Shown here one piece after another: positions 1-6,235 of a stretch of DNA of 8,004 bases. Position 1 is the first letter of the stretch. Every line of letters starts with the position of its first letter. The notes beneath the pieces were generated by a model. It was not told the origin of the DNA and made no database searches. It worked only from the letters and a program-made list of their open reading frames with translations. Source of the DNA: Verrucomicrobiia bacterium (GTDB lineage Bacteria > Verrucomicrobiota > Verrucomicrobiia > Opitutales > Opitutaceae); the NCBI GenBank assembly GCA_030424825.1, contig JAUHWE010000181.1, positions 1 to 8,004 of the forward strand, given 5' to 3'. The translations under genes were made by a program, and so were the position numbers.

Positions 1-1683
1 AACTCGAGCATCGTCTTTCTCAGACTGGAAGACCGCTGCGGCAAAGTTGACGCGGTTACGGAGAAAACCCCATTTCGTACCTAGCTCGAGAGTCGTTGTC
101 TCTTCCGCTTTAAGATCCGCGCTGGAACTGGAAGTGGAGCTTCCGCTGAGAGTGAAGTTTTCGGCCGTTGGATTGAAGGAATTGCCAAAACCGATGTAGA
201 CGCTCCCGTTGCGAACCGGCTTGTAGGTAATGCCGCCTCGATAGCTAGTGAGAGACTCAGACTTGTCGATCCTCTCGGTTGTTTCATCGTCGGTGGTATC
301 CGTGTAGGTCAAGTCGAACTCTTCCTGGCGAAGGCCTACGTTAACTTGCCATTGCTCGTTGAGCCGCATTGAATCGAAAAGGTAGGCCGAAATGGTATCT
401 GATTTTCCGTTACGAATGCGACCACTGCGTTCATTCGGGGAAAACTCGAATGGGCCGTCAGAATATGGATCGATAGCGTTTCGCACGGGGTCGGGACTGA
501 TGCTGTTGTGCGAAAAATTTTCGTAATTCTCCTTATTGAACTCAAGGCCTGTGGAGAAGGAGTGGAAAATGCTTCCCGCTTGTAAGGCACCGCTTAAACT
601 GGTGTGGTTGGCGAAGTTCTCGTTGTATTTGTCCTTCGCTTTATCGCTGGTGCGAATGAAACCGTCGGGCGTAGAATCGTTGGGACTGGTAGGAGCGGTA
701 TAGATAGCATCCTGCTTGGATGTGTAATAAGAAGACACGTTCCGGAGCGTCATTCCATTGCCGAATTGGTGCCCAATAGAGAGGTTGCTGCGATCATTGT
801 CGACGTCGAGAAAATCACGTTCCGGGTAGCCGTAGAAATTGGAGTAGTCGACGTCTGGGTTTCCAAACAGACCCGTCCACATGCCAAAGTCGGTCATTTC
901 GTCTTGGTGCATTTTCTCGTAATTGAGAGAAACTTGGGTGCTCTCCCCCAGCTTGAAAGAGAGACTTGGGTTGATCGCGTATGATTTTTTAAATACGTAG
1001 TCGCGACCTGGGACGTCTTCATCTGTCGCCATAGCAGCAACTCGGAAGGAAATCCCGTTTTCGCTGTCGAGCGTACGATTGGCATCGACGACGACGCGCT
1101 TGTGATCGTGAGTGCCAATGGTGGCGCTGAGATTGGTGAAGTTGCCTTTGACGGCTTGCTTGGTAACGAGATTGATAGATCCGCCAGTAGAGCCACGTCC
1201 GTAGGTGGCAGATGCAGGACCTTTGGAAACTTCAACTTGTTCCAGATTGTAGGAGTCTCTTGAATATTCGCCACGATCACGGACTCCATTGACGAATATG
1301 TCATTGGCGGCGGAGAAACCACGGACAAAGAGATTATCGCCTGGAGCAGCTCCTCCTTCACCAGCACGGAATGTGATACCTGGTGAATTGCGCAAGACAT
1401 CCTGCAGGCTGGTGGCACCTTGACTTTCGATAACTTGTTCGGGGATTACATCGATCGTCTGCGGCGTGTCGCGCAAGGGCGTCTTGAATTTAGGCGTCGA
1501 GAGAGCGAAGTTGTCACCCTTAACAGCAAGGGGGTCAAGATCGACGGACAACGAAGCATCATCCGAGGAATCGCTTTGCGCGTCGAGGCCACCTACAACG
1601 AAAAAAGTTTGAGCGATCGCGGCCGCCCGCAATCCATGAGCACCGATCGTTCTGTGATTTGAGAGAGTTGTATTATTTGTCAT
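1..1683 (-). CDS. TonB-dependent siderophore receptor, Fiu-like (catecholate type), 3' end cut by window edge
   Basis: Outer-membrane gated channel importing ferric siderophore using TonB/ExbBD energy. 561 codons are visible without a stop, from ATG at 1683 to the left edge; family members are about 700-800 residues, so part of the barrel is missing. An unusually polar start precedes a hydrophobic stretch (about residues 20-32) with possible signal cleavage after LDA (residue 35). The plug starts near residue 66: RDTPQTIDVIP (71-81), LQDVLRNSPGI (93-103), NLFVRGF (117-123), VEVSKGPASATYGRGSTGG (150-168) and INLVTK (170-175). Barrel strands follow. Near the cut, NSFNPTAENF, LELGTKWGFLRNRVNFA and FQSEKDDAR match the usual Fiu/COG4774 order. 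The catecholate ligand is inferred from that similarity, not from binding residues. A Ser-rich stretch (SGSSTSSSS) probably forms an extracellular loop. No Shine-Dalgarno is seen before the ATG, and no iron-uptake partner gene is in the window. Confidence 0.95.
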   Translation of the reverse strand, partial: MTNNTTLSNHRTIGAHGLRAAAIAQTFFVVGGLDAQSDSSDDASLSVDLDPLAVKGDNFALSTPKFKTPLRDTPQTIDVIPEQVIESQGATSLQDVLRNSPGITFRAGEGGAAPGDNLFVRGFSAANDIFVNGVRDRGEYSRDSYNLEQVEVSKGPASATYGRGSTGGSINLVTKQAVKGNFTNLSATIGTHDHKRVVVDANRTLDSENGISFRVAAMATDEDVPGRDYVFKKSYAINPSLSFKLGESTQVSLNYEKMHQDEMTDFGMWTGLFGNPDVDYSNFYGYPERDFLDVDNDRSNLSIGHQFGNGMTLRNVSSYYTSKQDAIYTAPTSPNDSTPDGFIRTSDKAKDKYNENFANHTSLSGALQAGSIFHSFSTGLEFNKENYENFSHNSISPDPVRNAIDPYSDGPFEFSPNERSGRIRNGKSDTISAYLFDSMRLNEQWQVNVGLRQEEFDLTYTDTTDDETTERIDKSESLTSYRGGITYKPVRNGSVYIGFGNSFNPTAENFTLSGSSTSSSSADLKAEETTTLELGTKWGFLRNRVNFAAAVFQSEKDDARV

Positions 1684-1712
1684 AAGAAGGTTCAGACTGT
1701 GTATTGAAATTT

Positions 1713-1741
1713 GTATACGAATAATTCATACTAGCGTATAC
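1713..1741. promoter_or_regulatory. Candidate operator: GTATACG inverted repeat upstream of the TonB receptor
   Basis: GTATACG (1713-1719) and its exact reverse complement CGTATAC (1735-1741) are separated by 15 bp, giving a 22-bp centre-to-centre spacing (two helical turns). The site lies 30-58 bp upstream of the receptor ATG and includes a -10-like TATACA on the minus strand (1712-1717). A short palindrome GAATAATTC (1719-1727) lies inside. It does not match the classical Fur consensus well. A dimeric repressor site is inferred; the regulator is unknown. Confidence 0.4.
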
Positions 1742-1782
1742 GTGTGCCTGTACCTTAGCGAACTGAGGTTTTGAAATCCACC

Positions 1783-1814
1783 CCGAGACGGATAAAAAGC
1801 GCTCCGAGACGGAT
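1783..1814. repeat. Two direct copies of CCGAGACGGAT, 21 bp apart
   Basis: The exact 11-mer CCGAGACGGAT occurs at 1783-1793 and 1804-1814, each followed by an A or T run. The spacing places both copies on the same DNA face. It lies 100-130 bp upstream of the TonB receptor start, so it could be an activator site or simply repeat-derived DNA. Nothing further is supported. Confidence 0.5.
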
Positions 1815-1880
1815 TTTTGGAAAGAGTAAATTAGATTAATCAGGCACAGATTGATAATTCCAAGACCTGAAATAAAGCAT

Positions 1881-1900
1881 CCCCGGGGCAAGCCCCGAGG
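1881..1900. repeat. GC-rich hairpin with AA loop
   Basis: CCCCGGGGC (1881-1889), loop AA, then GCCCCGAGG (1892-1900) can form a 9-bp stem with one mismatch. The trailing CAAGCCCCGAGGTATTT recurs in altered form as CAAGCTTCGAGGTATTT near 2018-2034, so both look like pieces of one repeat family. There is no U-tract typical of an intrinsic terminator. Confidence 0.6.
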
Positions 1901-1908
1901 TATTTTAA

Positions 1909-1977
1909 GGTAGCGGGCGATCTCCGAGCGCCCACCCAATAGATACACCAATGGGCGCTCCGAGATCGCCCGCTACC
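1909..1977. repeat. Long near-perfect inverted repeat (26-bp arms), REP/MITE-like hairpin
   Basis: The left arm 1909-1934 (begins GGTAGCGGGCGATCTC) pairs with the right arm 1952-1977 (ends GATCGCCCGCTACC). Only one of 26 pairs fails, a C:C at 1925/1961. The loop is 17 nt (1935-1951). This is too long and too well conserved for chance, and the intergenic setting beside other hairpins fits a REP/BIME-like or miniature non-autonomous element. No target-site duplication or transposase is evident. Copy number in the genome cannot be judged here. Confidence 0.85.
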
Positions 1978-1988
1978 AATGTCAGCAA

Positions 1989-2049
1989 CGAAGCCACCGA
2001 CAAGTCGGGGTCTGCGACAAGCTTCGAGGTATTTACCCGAAGGGAAATA
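1989..2049. repeat. Second hairpin-repeat unit next to the long inverted repeat
   Basis: Outer arms CGAAGC (1989-1994) and GCTTCG (2021-2026) enclose a small hairpin CCGAC-AA-GTCGG (1997-2008) and two direct copies of CGACAAG (1998-2004 and 2015-2021). Right after comes TATTTACCC-GAA-GGGAAATA (2030-2049), a stem of 8 pairs with one bulged A. The AA-loop hairpin followed by CGAGGTATTT repeats the design at 1881-1905, which suggests a repeat family flanking the long inverted repeat. Confidence 0.5.
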
Positions 2050-2408
2050 AATCAAACTTCTTGAAGAGGTTCAAAGAGTGAACCACCGTCTGGATACGCC
2101 TATCAGGGAATAGCAATAAGATTGGGCTAAGTTTAAAATGCGAGTCCGTATCATCCCGATTTGCTTTCCGGCCTGACAAGGTATCCTTGCCCGTAGAATA
2201 CAAACTGACGAAGCGTTATTCTGTTGAGGAACCCAATTTCTTCCCAGTTTAGCTGGAATAAGATCTGTGGCGGAGATGAGAGCCTCTACGAAATAAAGAG
2301 ATTGGCGTAAAATGGGCGTATCCAAATCTATGCGGGTTGCATTTTCCAGAGGGTTCGCATTGAGGATTAGCCGCATCAAAGGAAGAGACTCGACCTATTC
2401 GATAGCGG

Positions 2409-2470
2409 CTACCCCTCCCCAAACTTCGTGACGCGGACATCGTCAATCTCGACGAGGTTTCCCTTGGTCA
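2409..2470 (-). pseudogene. Orphan 3' end of a laminin-G-like gene (remnant copy of the gene at 5546-6235)
   Basis: Read on the minus strand, this encodes TKGNLVEIDDVRVTKFG followed by EG and a TAG stop at 2409-2411. The same 17 residues end the intact gene at 5546-6235, which finishes GDE-TAA instead. Nucleotide identity is complete over 52 bp and stops abruptly at both ends. The open frame runs back to an ATG at 2603, but upstream residues show no beta-sandwich or signal features and no similarity to the intact gene. This is therefore a displaced fragment, not a working gene. It may mark one end of an inserted segment. Confidence 0.75.
2419..2470. repeat. 52-bp perfect direct repeat, copy 1
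   Basis: Identical base for base to 5556-5607, in the same orientation, 3137 bp apart. Flanks on both sides are unrelated. The three enzyme genes lie between the copies. This could be an attachment-site-like boundary, a residue of duplication, or a substrate for homologous recombination. Confidence 0.9.
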
Positions 2471-2524
2471 GCAGGGAGCCACAAATGGGACGGAGTCTAC
2501 TAACAATTTTCTGATTGGACAAAT

Positions 2525-2544
2525 GCATAGGGAACCCCCTATGC
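2525..2544. repeat. Perfect 8-bp hairpin
   Basis: GCATAGGG (2525-2532), loop AACC, CCCTATGC (2537-2544). It is a perfect stem in the gap upstream of the nucleotidyltransferase. No T-tract follows on either strand, so a canonical intrinsic terminator is not supported. It may be a small structured element or protein-binding palindrome. Confidence 0.6.
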
Positions 2545-2701
2545 TCTTCCTGATGCCCCGAAAGCCTCGCACTGAATCCAGCGAAGTGTCCAACCCGCAG
2601 CAACTACCATCCGTTCATTTTCGAAACGGTAGGCCTGCCCTCTTGTAAACAACGAACGCGACACACTCAGAATGGAGCTCGCTCCCCTTAATAGCTTGAA
2701 C

Positions 2702-2738
2702 CCAACCAATTCTACTTAGTTTCCAACCAACTCTGCTT
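2702..2738 (+). repeat. Imperfect 21-bp tandem repeat directly upstream of the nucleotidyltransferase start
   Basis: CCAACCAA occurs at 2702-2709 and 2723-2730. The first 16 bp of each unit agree at 14 positions (2702-2717 against 2723-2738). The second copy ends just before the ATG at 2742, where a ribosome binding site would normally be, and no Shine-Dalgarno is present. It could be an operator for the operon or an unstructured translation leader. The role is unknown. Confidence 0.45.
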
Positions 2739-2741
2739 TAC

Positions 2742-3398
2742 ATGACGATAGGCCTCATCCCAGCCGCAGGTCTGGGCACGCGCACGCGCTGCCGAGAACC
2801 CAAGGAACTACAATCGATAAGCGGCAAATTGCTAATCGACTACAGCATCGACAATCTTTTGGAAGCGGGAATCGACCGTATTTGCGTGGTCACAAGGGTA
2901 GGCAAAGAAGCGATTCAAAACCACTTGGAGAGACAATATCCAGACCTGAATATACTCTACTCCATGCAAGATCCACCGCATGTGAACCTCATCGATGCCT
3001 TCAAGGCGGCCTACCCGCATATCGCTAACTCTATCGTTCACCTCGCACTACCGGACACGATTCTAAGTCCCGTCCCCTATCCAATGTATCACAATCAGCC
3101 CCTACTGCTCCATTGTTATAAGCAAGTTGCCGACGAATGGAGGCACTTCGGGTGCGTGGATCGCAAGTCCAAGCATGTGATAGAGAAACCGGGAGTTCCC
3201 TTTGGAGATGCCTGTTGGGGGGCTCTATCCTGTAACCCCACTTTTACTGAGGCCCTAATGCGTGAAAACGATCTTACTGAAGCCTTCAATACGTTCGGCT
3301 TCGAATCCACGTTCTCTATTCAGCGATACGCCGACTATGGCCTTCAACCATTTTCACCAGAACCTACTTCAAGTCCCACTTTAACCGAAGTGCGCTAA
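2742..3398 (+). CDS. Sugar-nucleotidyltransferase-like protein (GT-A NTP transferase fold), first gene of operon
   Basis: 218 residues. Members of this fold join an NTP to a sugar phosphate (or a similar phosphate) to make an activated donor in the cytoplasm. The nucleotide-binding loop AAGLGTR (8-14) leads to EPKEL (19-23) with the usual Pro-Lys. The metal-binding Asp is in LPDT (103-106, D105), EKP is at 148-150, and a later YADYG (196-200) may supply the second metal Asp. The typical RPLT after GTR is replaced by TRCRE. At 218 residues it is shorter than RmlA or GalU (about 290) and nearer the single-domain, LicC-sized forms, so sugar or choline-type substrates cannot be separated. It ends 12 bp before the radical SAM gene, so the two are probably co-transcribed. 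No Shine-Dalgarno is visible. The family is fairly certain, the substrate is not. Confidence 0.88.
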   Translation: MTIGLIPAAGLGTRTRCREPKELQSISGKLLIDYSIDNLLEAGIDRICVVTRVGKEAIQNHLERQYPDLNILYSMQDPPHVNLIDAFKAAYPHIANSIVHLALPDTILSPVPYPMYHNQPLLLHCYKQVADEWRHFGCVDRKSKHVIEKPGVPFGDACWGALSCNPTFTEALMRENDLTEAFNTFGFESTFSIQRYADYGLQPFSPEPTSSPTLTEVR

Positions 3399-3410
3399 CA
3401 AAAAGAACGC

Positions 3411-4589
3411 ATGGCAATCCATCAGATCGACAGTCGAATCGAAGACTCTCTAAAGGAGCGTCTCGAACAAGGTCCGTTCATCTCTCTCAGGATGGACCTC
3501 ATCAATAAGTGTAATTTGCGATGCCAATTCTGCTATTACAGCGATCCAAAAATCGCCGCTCGCCCGACCAAGACGGTCAGTCTGGATACGTTCGATCATT
3601 GGTTTCGTCGCTTGGGGCCAAACATCAAGGAACTCTTGCTATCCTGCGGGGACGAGCCGTTCATGGCACCCCGTTTCGTCGAGATATTGAAAACAATCTC
3701 TACCTATAGCGACTCCCTCGACGTCGGTCTATGCACGAACGCGATGCTTATGAATTCGAGCATTCGAGCGGCTTTGATCGACTACGGCTTGACTTTCATC
3801 ATCTTCTCGATGGATGGGGCGACGAAAAAGACACTTGAGAGGATCCGAGTGAAAAGCGACTACGAACGAATCGTCGGAAACATCAAAGCCCTGAAGACTC
3901 TTAGAGACCGATCGAATTCCCAATATCCAAAGTTCCTTTTCAACTACGTCATCATGCGTTCTAACATCCATGAAACCCTAGACTTTCTCGATATATGCAA
4001 GAAGCTGGACGCGGATCTCGTCGATTTCCGCCACGTAGTTCCCACCGAGTATTGGAATGACGAGGGCGAAAAACTCGGGAACTACCCTCATTTATTCAAC
4101 GCCTACCGCGAACGCATCCTCGCCAAAGCCAAGTCCCTTAAACTGGATGTCGTCATTTCTCCACCAATGGATACAGACTCCGCTTTGTTCACAATCCCCG
4201 ATTCACACGAAAACTTACTCGAAGACTTCAATGCTGCCAAGGAGGACGACAATCTTGACTTGGAGCCCACTCCCAAGCGGTTCGCCCCTGACTTCGAATC
4301 CAGGAAACCGCTCGCTCTACCCCAAGAATTTTTCGCCGATAGCTATTGCGAGCGCCCATTTACCGAAATTGTCATAAGAAACCAGAAAGAAGCTGTACCC
4401 TGCCCATGGCATGGAAAAGTCCTTGGGGAACTCGATGAGGAGACGGATTTGAAAAGCATTTTCCTAGGAGAGGGATTCGCAAACTTACGTGCAACAATGC
4501 TCCGAGGAGAAGTGGCCCCCGCCTGTAGCCAATGTCCCGTCAAAAGTCACCTGCTGCCCACCACCGTTATTTCCGGAAAGGGAGACTAG
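3411..4589 (+). CDS. Radical SAM protein with C-terminal SPASM/twitch-like cysteine region
   Basis: 392 residues. It reductively cleaves S-adenosylmethionine to start radical chemistry. The [4Fe-4S] motif is CNLRCQFC (C34, C38, C41). CGDEP (79-83) stands in for the usual GGEP, CTNAMLM (108-114) and SMDGATKKTLERIR (133-146) are typical of SPASM-type members. The C-terminus has YCERPF (C313), PCPWHG (C331) and CSQC (C372, C375). Four cysteines are enough for one auxiliary cluster, as in twitch proteins such as BtrN, and fewer than the seven or so of full SPASM. An acidic, poorly conserved-looking stretch lies at about 265-300. The close upstream nucleotidyltransferase and the facing glycosyltransferase suggest a carbohydrate or cyclitol substrate, though peptide substrates are also common for SPASM proteins. 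No candidate precursor peptide was found. Only a weak purine-rich stretch precedes the ATG. Confidence 0.92.
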   Translation: MAIHQIDSRIEDSLKERLEQGPFISLRMDLINKCNLRCQFCYYSDPKIAARPTKTVSLDTFDHWFRRLGPNIKELLLSCGDEPFMAPRFVEILKTISTYSDSLDVGLCTNAMLMNSSIRAALIDYGLTFIIFSMDGATKKTLERIRVKSDYERIVGNIKALKTLRDRSNSQYPKFLFNYVIMRSNIHETLDFLDICKKLDADLVDFRHVVPTEYWNDEGEKLGNYPHLFNAYRERILAKAKSLKLDVVISPPMDTDSALFTIPDSHENLLEDFNAAKEDDNLDLEPTPKRFAPDFESRKPLALPQEFFADSYCERPFTEIVIRNQKEAVPCPWHGKVLGELDEETDLKSIFLGEGFANLRATMLRGEVAPACSQCPVKSHLLPTTVISGKGD

Positions 4590-4629
4590 TACAATAAGCT
4601 CTTTAGCAAAATCAGAATTGTCCCTATAA

Positions 4630-5379
4630 TCAATTGTGGACGTAAAGCGTGGCATTGACTTTTCGGAATGCCTTGGTGCCGCATTGCCGGATCAAGTCGG
4701 CCACGTAATGCCAATCTCCTTTATAGGATTTGTCATTCATCCCCGCAGCCAATGCGGTTTCAACTCGCGCCATCACGCAACCGCAGTCGATAAACGAATA
4801 TTCCAAGCGCGTTTCAAAATTACGCCACTTGTAGTATTCGTGCACCATATCGCAATAGGTGACGCAGATTCCATCGTCGAAAGGTTCAAGCATCTTTTCG
4901 ATATAGCCGGGGGCATGGAAATTGTCCGACCCGGTAATCACTACAAAATCCGCCTCCCTATTCTTAGCCAATTCCTCCAATCCTTTAATTCGGGGCGTTT
5001 GGCCCCAGTCATTCGCGCGTTTTTCAGTCTCGATCATACGAATGCGAGAGTCGCTTTCGATAATTGAGCGAGCCACTTCGGGCAGCTCACAGGAAGGGCC
5101 GTCATGCACCAACAGCAATTCCCAGTTTTCATAGGTCTGATCAAACAGCGAAACCGCTAGCAAGGGAAAGGAGTTGTATATCGGAGAAACGAATACGACT
5201 TTGAACTGCCTGGATTCTATCTGCTTCTGATACTGGGGGTTTTCGACCAATTCCGAAGTACGTCGCAGGATCTCCCAGTGGCGCAATCTATTGCGTATGT
5301 GAATCAAAGGCGCTCGATCCTTCAAACTAGGAGGCAGGTGGTCGGTCAGTGCGTACAAAAACTCCGTTATCGCTCTCAT
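4630..5379 (-). CDS. Family 2 (GT-A) glycosyltransferase
   Basis: 249 residues. It transfers a sugar from a nucleotide donor, presumably at the cytoplasmic face. After about 58 residues with no recognised domain, the GT-A core begins: VVFVSPIYNS (61-70), QTYENWELLLVHDGPS (81-96), a DxD-type site in TGSDNF (149-154) and a late GDWHYVADLI (221-230) near the acceptor or catalytic region. No transmembrane segment is apparent. The protein ends soon after the core, shorter than many GT2 enzymes but complete. It converges with the radical SAM gene with only 40 bp between stops and no clear terminator. It shares the 52-bp-repeat-bounded segment with the two plus-strand genes. The donor could be the product of the nucleotidyltransferase, but that is inference. 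Confidence 0.9.
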   Translation of the reverse strand: MRAITEFLYALTDHLPPSLKDRAPLIHIRNRLRHWEILRRTSELVENPQYQKQIESRQFKVVFVSPIYNSFPLLAVSLFDQTYENWELLLVHDGPSCELPEVARSIIESDSRIRMIETEKRANDWGQTPRIKGLEELAKNREADFVVITGSDNFHAPGYIEKMLEPFDDGICVTYCDMVHEYYKWRNFETRLEYSFIDCGCVMARVETALAAGMNDKSYKGDWHYVADLIRQCGTKAFRKVNATLYVHN

Positions 5380-5387
5380 TCAATCGG

Positions 5388-5417
5388 AACCTACAGCGAA
5401 GCCCGCCTCCCAGTCAA
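5388..5417 (-). promoter_or_regulatory. Weak candidate sigma-70-type promoter for the glycosyltransferase
   Basis: On the minus strand, TTGACT (complement of 5412-5417) is followed after 18 bp by TAGGTT (complement of 5388-5393). The predicted transcript would start close to the ATG at 5379, so the message would be nearly leaderless, in line with the lack of a Shine-Dalgarno. The -10 match is poor. Confidence 0.25.
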
Positions 5418-5419
5418 AG

Positions 5420-5451
5420 CGGGATTTTATTTCGAACTAACGTGAATCCCG
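5420..5451 (-). terminator. Possible terminator-like inverted repeat downstream of the laminin-G-like gene
   Basis: CGGGATT (5420-5426) and AATCCCG (5445-5451) form a 7-bp stem with an 18-nt loop, about 95 bp past the stop of the minus-strand gene at 5546. The loop is long and only CTTTG follows the stem on the minus strand, so termination is weakly supported. It also sits upstream of the glycosyltransferase and could be regulatory. Confidence 0.25.
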
Positions 5452-5545
5452 ACTAACTTCCTATCTGCATACAATCGAACTCGCTAACAGCAAAGGCATA
5501 TAACCAATAGAGTTTGAAAACAGTGGGGATTCTAAATCTGAACCC

Positions 5546-6235
5546 TTACTCGTCTCCAAACTTCGTGACGCGGACATCGTCAATCTCGACGAGGTTTCCC
5601 TTGGTCACAAAACCGAAATCCGTCTTCGTCGAGTGACCGATTCCGGGCGACTCGAAGGAGCCCATCAATTGCCCATCAATCAGCACCTCTATTCTCTCCC
5701 CATTCAGAACGACACGGGCCCGGTACCAACGCTCCGGATCAAACGACTGCGGAATGACTTCCTGCAATAAGTAGCGTTCGATCGTCCGACCAGAGTCGAG
5801 GTAGGCCCGGTACAGATCCTTACGAAAGGCGCCCTCGCGATCGTCCGAGATCTTTACTTCGGAAGGCGAAAAAGAAACCCGGCAGATATGTCCGGAATGA
5901 GCTGGCTCGTAGTTTGTATCGTTTATCACCAAATGGAGCCCCACCGCGTCGGTTATGCGAAATGAAAACTCGAAGACGGCATTCCGGAAATCGAGCAGTA
6001 CACGGGAAATCGACGTGTGTTTCCGCTCCGGCACTTCATGCGCGACAAGCCGCCCTTCCTCAATTGTAAACGATGGAATGAGAATCCGCCAAGGTTCACC
6101 CAATTCGGACCGCTCGAATGAATCCTCAAATACAATGGTGCCTTCCCTTTCAGCCGGTTCACCACAAACCGCAACAGAGAAACACGCCAACGACCCCAAC
6201 GTGGTCCACAAAGTAGCTCTACCGTATTTTCTCAT
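5546..6235 (-). CDS. Secreted laminin-G/DUF1080-like beta-sandwich protein
   Basis: 229 residues. A basic N-terminus (MRKYGR) and hydrophobic stretch to about residue 24 (ending FSVAVCG) indicate export. The Cys is not in a good lipobox, so ordinary signal-peptidase cleavage is more likely than lipidation. The mature part looks like a single concanavalin/laminin-G-like domain of the DUF1080 (3-keto-disaccharide hydrolase-type) group: FEDSFERSELGEPWRI (36-51), EGRLVAHE (60-67), a run of alternating beta strands around VFEFSFRI (87-94), ERWYRARVVLNGERIEVLIDGQ (about 168-189) and FGFVTKGNLVEIDDVRV (207-223). No catalytic residues can be assigned, so carbohydrate binding is as likely as hydrolysis. 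It is the only gene here with a good Shine-Dalgarno. Its last 17 codons are duplicated at 2419-2470. Confidence 0.8.
   Translation of the reverse strand: MRKYGRATLWTTLGSLACFSVAVCGEPAEREGTIVFEDSFERSELGEPWRILIPSFTIEEGRLVAHEVPERKHTSISRVLLDFRNAVFEFSFRITDAVGLHLVINDTNYEPAHSGHICRVSFSPSEVKISDDREGAFRKDLYRAYLDSGRTIERYLLQEVIPQSFDPERWYRARVVLNGERIEVLIDGQLMGSFESPGIGHSTKTDFGFVTKGNLVEIDDVRVTKFGDE
5556..5607. repeat. 52-bp perfect direct repeat, copy 2 (inside the laminin-G-like gene end)
   Basis: Identical to 2419-2470. Here it codes for the last residues of an intact gene, in frame, leaving only the final three codons (GDE-stop) outside. A boundary at the extreme 3' end of a coding sequence is what site-specific integration into a gene end would leave. 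Confidence 0.9.

Larger units (their letters stand above)
1684..2741. other. Repeat-rich gap of about 1 kb between the TonB receptor and the nucleotidyltransferase
   Basis: No intact recognisable gene was found on either strand. From left to right it holds the receptor's upstream region (1684-1815), a hairpin cluster (1881-2049), a small GGTTCA/TGAACC hairpin (2068-2084), about 300 bp without clear features (2085-2408), a remnant of a laminin-G-like gene end (2409-2470), another hairpin (2525-2544) and a short tandem repeat just before the next gene. A minus-strand open frame at 2071-2376 (about 101 codons from ATG) has no recognisable motif, runs into the hairpin at its 3' end and is not called as a gene. 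Confidence 0.6.

Noticed and set aside
894..1418. Minus-strand open frame of 174 codons
   Set aside because: It lies out of frame inside the TonB receptor gene, whose own frame shows the plug motifs throughout. No motif supports it.
1713..1741. Fur box upstream of the siderophore receptor
   Set aside because: The GAATAATTC core only loosely resembles the Fur consensus; the GTATACG dyad is the stronger signal.
1881..2049. CRISPR array in the hairpin cluster
   Set aside because: Repeats are imperfect, few, of different types and without regular spacers; no cas gene is present.
2071..2376. Minus-strand open frame of about 100 codons in the repeat-rich gap
   Set aside because: Somewhat protein-like, but there is no motif, no ribosome binding site and no family resemblance, and it ends in repeat-type sequence. 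Left uncalled.
3411..4589. RiPP maturase with a precursor peptide gene nearby
   Set aside because: No short Cys/Gly-rich or repeat-bearing peptide frame with a plausible start was seen next to the gene.
4616..4635. AATTG/CAATT dyad between the convergent stops as a shared terminator
   Set aside because: Only a 5-bp AT-rich stem with a 10-nt loop and no T-tract; too weak.
4636..5067. Plus-strand open frame of 143 codons
   Set aside because: It is antisense to the glycosyltransferase, whose frame carries the GT-A motifs.
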